Below, one piece after another: positions 60,336-64,000 of a stretch of DNA of 64,000 bases. The stretch is from Clostridia bacterium. GTDB taxonomy: Bacteria; Bacillota; Clostridia; Oscillospirales; Acutalibacteraceae. The notes beneath the pieces were generated by a model that worked only from the letters and a program-made list of their open reading frames with translations, was not told the origin of the DNA and searched no databases. The translations under genes were made by a program, and so were the position numbers. The first letter of the stretch is position 1. Every line of letters starts with the position of its first letter. The stretch is taken from NCBI GenBank assembly GCA_017513245.1, contig JAFXGK010000018.1, positions 1 to 64,000 of the forward strand. Direction: 5' to 3'.

Positions 60336-60455
60336 GCCGAGGGTCGCATTTTGGGCACGGGAGCCAATATGTTCAAAATCGCAGGCCCCGTAATCGCCTA
60401 CGGCACAATAGCGAGCGTAGCATACGGGGTTATTTACTGGATAACGACGTTATAA
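60336..60455 (+). pseudogene. spoVAC': Displaced 3' fragment of spoVAC (direct repeat A2)
   Basis: Forty codons in frame, from AEGRILGTGANMFKIAG to the stop, matching the last part of SpoVAC at 59158-59280 with one amino-acid change and an end one residue shorter. There is no start codon or ribosome site, so it is not expressed as a protein. The rest of 60250-60555 holds the accessory gene promoter (60271), this fragment, and a terminator (60507). Confidence 0.92.
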
Positions 60456-60506
60456 TCGTAGGGTACGGTCTTGCCTTACCGAGAAAAGCCTTTTTGCTAT
60501 TTTTAA

Positions 60507-60548
60507 ATAAAAATGCCACCTTTCATATTTAAAGAAAGGTGGCAAAAA
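60507..60548. terminator. Terminator of the 345-aa membrane protein gene
   Basis: AAAATGCCACCTTTC, 9-nt loop, GAAAGGTGGCAAAAA; it works for the minus strand gene ending at 60556. Confidence 0.9.
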
Positions 60549-60555
60549 TGCTTGA

Positions 60556-61593
60556 TTAGTCCCCGAAGGCTCGTAAAAATATTTTCATTTCGTCCTTTTC
60601 GGAAGGGGATAAGGAAGGGTCGTTTTCTATATGTTCTATTGCAGAAAAGCTATATTCTCCGTCAAAATTTTTGTTTATGTAGTCGAATTTTTGTTCGTAG
60701 GAAAGACCTGCGGAAGAACTATTTGACGACGTTGTAGAAGAATATTTTTTTCTTTCCTCTCGTTTTTTCATTTCCTCGCGTTCACGCCTATCGCGCTCAA
60801 CCTTATCAACAGAAACCCAGTAGCATTCTACTTTATCTGTAAATTTTTTCCATTTAACATAGCTATTAAAATAAGGCTGATTTATTTTGGTGAATATATA
60901 ATTCAGAACGTAAAAGGGAACATAAAACAAAACGCCCATTAATACACATAATAAAATTTTTTCTGAATACTCGTCCGACCCAAATAAAACCTTAAAAGCA
61001 GGTAAAAATCCCTTGCTTTGATTTATAGCTACGCCTTGAGAATACAACAAAAATACTATAACCAAAATGCCTGAAACAATTCCGCATACTCTGCGCCACA
61101 CAACAGGAGCGCCATCAAATGCCTGGAAATATGTTTGTGGCGATTTTTGCAAATAATCGTAAAGCTGTTTTGCTTGTTGAGCGGGGTTACCATTGATTTC
61201 AGGAGCCTTCACTTTTGTTTTGCGAGAAAGAATCAATACAATAATGCTGCAAATAACAAAAGGAACTAAAAATAAATAGAGCACCATTAAAATAATTCTT
61301 ATATACAAAATTTCAGTAAGGCTACCAAACATTCCCCAAATTGCATTCCAATATTTTAGAACAAAGGGTAGAGAATTAAAGGCCAATCCATCATTTGGAG
61401 CGGTTAATGTGCCGGCAAAACAAAAAACACCCAAAGACAAAATTAGAGTATGCAAAGTAAATAGAATGCTGCCAATGGGAAAAACGATTTTTTGCGCAAG
61501 GGTGTTGGTGTGCATCCTTTTGTTAAGGGCGTAGGCGCGATTCACAGCCTCTGGAAAATTTTCTTTAGATATTTCTTCAGTTCTTTTTATCAT
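60556..61593 (-). CDS. Membrane protein of unknown function, accessory (345 aa)
   Basis: About six hydrophobic helices between residues 35 and 250, then a soluble tail with a highly charged coiled-coil-like segment (VERDRREREEMKKREERKK), a Ser-rich linker (SSTTSSNSSSAG) and an acidic helical end (IEHIENDPSLSPSEKDEMKIF). No family recognised. AT-rich compared with core genes. AAAAGGAG lies 7 nt before the ATG, and this ribosome site is the distal end of a repeat (61601-61717) copied from the lipase 3' end, so it was once directly downstream of the lipase gene. Confidence 0.8.
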   Translation of the reverse strand: MIKRTEEISKENFPEAVNRAYALNKRMHTNTLAQKIVFPIGSILFTLHTLILSLGVFCFAGTLTAPNDGLAFNSLPFVLKYWNAIWGMFGSLTEILYIRIILMVLYLFLVPFVICSIIVLILSRKTKVKAPEINGNPAQQAKQLYDYLQKSPQTYFQAFDGAPVVWRRVCGIVSGILVIVFLLYSQGVAINQSKGFLPAFKVLFGSDEYSEKILLCVLMGVLFYVPFYVLNYIFTKINQPYFNSYVKWKKFTDKVECYWVSVDKVERDRREREEMKKREERKKYSSTTSSNSSSAGLSYEQKFDYINKNFDGEYSFSAIEHIENDPSLSPSEKDEMKIFLRAFGD

Positions 61594-61600
61594 AAAAAAT

Positions 61601-61717
61601 CTCCTTTTATCTTTAAAATCCTCTTTCTTTTAGGTCGCGAACGAGCTTTACGTAAAATTCTCTTACGTCAAAACCGTCAATATTCTGGCGGTTAAGGTCG
61701 ATTACGTCGGCATGCGA
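61601..61717 (-). repeat. Direct repeat B2: lipase 3' end plus ribosome site (second copy)
   Basis: 117 bp, identical to 62739-62855 (offset 1138) except for one base, which is synonymous. It includes the last 34 codons and stop of the lipase gene and the AAAGATAAAAGGAG leader. Confidence 0.95.
61613..61717 (-). pseudogene. Displaced 3' fragment of the lipase gene
   Basis: Codes in frame for SHADVIDLNRQNIDGFDV... to RDLKERGF and stop, the exact end of the lipase product encoded at 62751. It has no start codon and lies directly behind the stop of the PHP gene. Confidence 0.92.
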
Positions 61718-61721
61718 AATA

Positions 61722-62729
61722 TTACAGCAGATCTTTTAAGTAGTAGGGGCGAGTGGTGGCATAAGAGCCGTCCGGTGCGGTGACGGTAACATAAACAAAC
61801 GCGTCAGGATCGCCATCGACTCTGGAAAAGAAGGTGCCAAGGTTGAATTCTGCCTCTCGCAGAGGTTCGTTTTCGGCAAGGATTACTTGTGCCATCCGTC
61901 CATGGGTCTCCAGGTTGATTCGCTGCGCATCGGAGCAGGTCACTTTCAGCACGTCGCCTTCTATGCATAATTCGGTGATCTCGGGGCCGCAGGACATATA
62001 GAAATCACCATTTTCCAGCGCCTCGATCACACTGCCGTAGTTTAGATCCGATGCGCCCACCATAATCCAGGACTTACCCAGCGCTCTGGGCGAGTGCGTA
62101 TCGTCTGTACCCAGAGGGAAGATTCGGTTGCCGAGGGTCAGAAGATCTTTATAAACGCGGAAATTGTTTTCGTTATGGCCTATAAGGCAACACTCCGTAT
62201 TTCGCAGTTCCATTCCCCACAGACCTTTAAGGGGTGCATAGTTCGCATAGGTCTGACAAGACCAGGTTGGGTGGTTATACATAACGAGAAAGCCCTTCTC
62301 GTTCGCTTTCGCGATCATAGCGTTGATAGAATCCGGGTTGTATTGGATATCCATAGTGTCATACTGGATTTTGCTGTCCATTTCCTCTGAAACAGCGAAC
62401 CAGCGGGGGCACCTAGCCGGGAACCAGAGATTGTCAGGATCCTTAGCAATCAGATTCAGATGATAAGTCTGTCCACCGACTGCGCACTTGTCCGGAGCAT
62501 TGACGTTGATTTCTACACCCGTAAGCATCAAAAAATCAGGCTCGTTCATATCGGAATGGTTGACGATGGTGTTGTGGTCGGTCAAGCAAAGAATCTGGTA
62601 GCCAAGCGCTTTATATGCTTGCTTTATTTCTTCTCGGGTTAGTTTTCCGTCAGAAATGGTGCTGTGGGTGTGCAGGTTTGCTTTAAAATACCGTTCCACC
62701 TGCGGCAAAAGGTGTTTTGCTTCGCACAT
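61722..62729 (-). CDS. PHP-domain phosphoesterase-like protein, accessory (335 aa)
   Basis: PHP metal-dependent phosphoesterase fold: NLHTHSTISDG (HxH, about residue 18-28), LTDHN near 50, GVEIN near 72, MYNHP near 150 and GTDDTHS near 206 supply the usual metal ligands. Likely a phosphatase or nuclease-like hydrolase; the substrate is unknown. The C-terminal 100 residues form a beta-rich domain (CIEGDVLKVTCSDAQRI...). Base composition looks richer in G+C and codon choice differs from the AT-rich neighbours, suggesting transfer. The ribosome site (AAAAGGAG, 9 nt before ATG) is part of repeat B1. Inserted between the lipase gene and its displaced 3' copy. Confidence 0.85.
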   Translation of the reverse strand: MCEAKHLLPQVERYFKANLHTHSTISDGKLTREEIKQAYKALGYQILCLTDHNTIVNHSDMNEPDFLMLTGVEINVNAPDKCAVGGQTYHLNLIAKDPDNLWFPARCPRWFAVSEEMDSKIQYDTMDIQYNPDSINAMIAKANEKGFLVMYNHPTWSCQTYANYAPLKGLWGMELRNTECCLIGHNENNFRVYKDLLTLGNRIFPLGTDDTHSPRALGKSWIMVGASDLNYGSVIEALENGDFYMSCGPEITELCIEGDVLKVTCSDAQRINLETHGRMAQVILAENEPLREAEFNLGTFFSRVDGDPDAFVYVTVTAPDGSYATTRPYYLKDLL

Positions 62730-62738
62730 GTTGAGCAG

Positions 62739-62855
62739 CTCCTTTTATCTTTAAAATCCTCTTTCTTTCAGGTCGCGAACGAGCTTTACGTAAAATTCTC
62801 TTACGTCAAAACCGTCAATATTCTGGCGGTTAAGGTCGATTACGTCGGCATGCGA
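62739..62855 (-). repeat. Direct repeat B1: lipase 3' end plus ribosome site (resident copy)
   Basis: 117 bp at the end of the lipase gene, repeated at 61601-61717 with one mismatch. It supplies the ribosome site of the PHP gene. Confidence 0.95.
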
Positions 62856-64000
62856 TATACCGCGGCGCTTTTGCGGTTTGAGCAGCATATAGCGCTCGCC
62901 CCAATGGAACGAGGGCTCACCAACCAGGCCATCGTTATATCCGTCGAACATCTTAACGAACATGTAGGAAAGATTAAGCGGAAACTGTCCTCCGCCCGAC
63001 TGCGGCATAACCGAGCCAACGCTCTGACAGTATACGCCCTCGGGGTCAGGCACCTCTTTGTTAAAGGTCTTGCAGTAGGAATCGGTAAGGTTGTTTACCG
63101 CCGCGAAAAAGCTCGGGTTGGGCTCGCCGATTTTCTTCAGCGCAAGGTTGTACGTTCCGGCAACCTTATCCTGCACCTTTTTAGGCACGTAGTTTAGCAA
63201 ATAATCGGCAAAAAGACAGCCGTGGTGCGGTGTGTTTATGGTGGTGAGCGAGGCAACGTAAGGCGCCATTCCGAGCTTTGTAAGGGCCCATCTGCTGTCA
63301 AGTCCGCCCTTAGAGTGGGCGATTATATTAACCTTTTCGGCGCCCGTCTCACGAAGAACCTCTTCAATACGCTCTTTTAGCTGTGCGCCGCAGTTAACGA
63401 CCGAGGCGGCCGACGACTGATTACCGTAGAAAATGGTGGCGCCGTTTTTCTCGAGTTCTCCGGGGATTCGACCCCAGTAGTTAATTTTTTTGGAATCGCG
63501 AAAGAAAACTCCGTGCACCAAAAGTATAGGGTATTTCGTTTTGCAAAGCTCTTCTGCCTTGCGTTTTTCGTTCAGTTCTTCCTTTTCAAGCTCGAAGAAG
63601 CATTCCTTGGCGGTTGTACGGATGATAACGATAAGTAAAATCAGATTAACAACCGGCACCATACTGAACACAACGCCCAAAACGCGAATCTTTATACCGA
63701 GCTGTGTCGACGATAAGTAAACGCAGATAATACCGTTCCAAAAAACGATAAAGTGGACTATAAAGCAATAAAGCAAACTCCAACCGAGCGTAGCTTTAAT
63801 ATCCATGATGGTCACGAGGGCAAAGATAATATGATATCCCACCGACAGTATCACCGATAAAAACAGCGACGTCAGCAACAGCGTGCCTCGATAGCAAACC
63901 TTGAGTTTAATGTTCTTGGAACTATATGATTTCGCACCTGCCAAGAGGTTGGCTAAAAGGAATACCGGTACGAGCACTACTAAACTTAAGGGAAGCCTTC
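62751..64000 (-). CDS. Membrane-anchored lipase/esterase, alpha/beta hydrolase (5' end outside window)
   Basis: The frame is open to the window edge, so at least 8 N-terminal residues lie beyond; GTG at 63977 is only an internal codon or alternative start. About four hydrophobic helices are followed from about residue 150 by an alpha/beta hydrolase domain: ILLVHGVFF (oxyanion region), AHSKGGLDSRW (nucleophile Ser in the GxSxG-like A-H-S-K-G), a possible acid in MFDGYNDGLVG and His in GISHADVID. Resembles class-2/LipA-type triacylglycerol lipases. The substrate (lipid or wall ester) is unknown. Its 3' 105 bp are duplicated at 61613. Confidence 0.85.
   Translation of the reverse strand, partial: RLPLSLVVLVPVFLLANLLAGAKSYSSKNIKLKVCYRGTLLLTSLFLSVILSVGYHIIFALVTIMDIKATLGWSLLYCFIVHFIVFWNGIICVYLSSTQLGIKIRVLGVVFSMVPVVNLILLIVIIRTTAKECFFELEKEELNEKRKAEELCKTKYPILLVHGVFFRDSKKINYWGRIPGELEKNGATIFYGNQSSAASVVNCGAQLKERIEEVLRETGAEKVNIIAHSKGGLDSRWALTKLGMAPYVASLTTINTPHHGCLFADYLLNYVPKKVQDKVAGTYNLALKKIGEPNPSFFAAVNNLTDSYCKTFNKEVPDPEGVYCQSVGSVMPQSGGGQFPLNLSYMFVKMFDGYNDGLVGEPSFHWGERYMLLKPQKRRGISHADVIDLNRQNIDGFDVREFYVKLVRDLKERGF

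Noticed and set aside
59281-62738. Insertion sequence or integron as the source of the accessory genes
   Set aside because: No transposase or integrase frame, no terminal inverted repeats, and no short target-site duplication; the flanking repeats are gene 3' ends instead.

Overview
The window reads as part of a chromosome from a spore-forming, anaerobe-type member of the Clostridia (Firmicutes), most likely the Oscillospirales/Ruminococcaceae side. The evidence is gene content and order: DUF512-der-plsY-gpsA, dgt-dnaG-sigA, scpA-scpB-DUF2953-ytfJ-dac-rluB, addB-addA, plus the sporulation genes spoIIR, ytfJ, a bofA-like gene, dpaA-dpaB and spoVAC. SigA-type promoters (TTGaca, 17 nt, TAtaaT) and strong GGAGG-type ribosome sites are easy to see. 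This placement is inference; no 16S rRNA is present.

Layout. 1-11.4 kb (minus strand): two giant exported proteins (2277 and 1370 aa) built from GWY-type beta repeats and jelly-roll-like modules, with a 44-residue acidic peptide gene between them and a hairpin leader in front of the larger one. 11.7-14.5 kb: a YabE-type 3D/G5 cell-wall protein and a D-Ala-D-Ala carboxypeptidase, divergent. 14.5-21.6 kb: pgi, a small P-loop protein, yceD-rpmF, and the DUF512-der-plsY-gpsA operon. 21.6-29.6 kb: MATE exporter, rpmB, HAD-MFS-dCMP deaminase, rluA, radC-engB-ispE-spoIIR. 29.6-36.2 kb: rpmE, yigZ, dgt-dnaG-sigA-rrf2-TSCPD-unknown, ppa. 36.3-43.2 kb: M50 protease, scpAB operon to rluB, secG, bofA-like, a lipoprotein. 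43.3-49.7 kb: addB-addA. 49.7-58.7 kb: dpaB/dpaA, cca, murC, two membrane proteins, degV, rpe, mecA-like, and a Cys-rich protein with a coat-like look. 58.8-64 kb: spoVAC, then an accessory stretch of three roughly 1-kb genes, then a membrane-anchored lipase cut by the window end.

How it works together. Most of the window is housekeeping: replication and repair (dnaG, addAB, scpAB), translation (L28, L31, L32, pseudouridine synthases, EngB, Der), envelope (murC, plsY, gpsA, carboxypeptidases) and nucleotide pools (dgt, dCMP deaminase, ppa). A scattered sporulation set is overlaid on it, and several of these genes have candidate sporulation-sigma promoters readable in the sequence (SigF-like before spoIIR, SigK-like before dpaA and before the Cys-rich gene).

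Most unusual features. (1) At 59-63 kb, two separate single-gene insertions are each flanked by direct copies of about 115 bp of the 3' end of the neighbouring gene (spoVAC; lipase), with no integrase in sight. (2) The terminator between cca and dpaA has its 5' arm overlapping a SigK-like -10 element. (3) The giant surface proteins sit beside a tiny, well-initiated peptide gene, and one has an attenuator-like leader. No tRNA, rRNA, CRISPR array or recognisable insertion sequence was seen.
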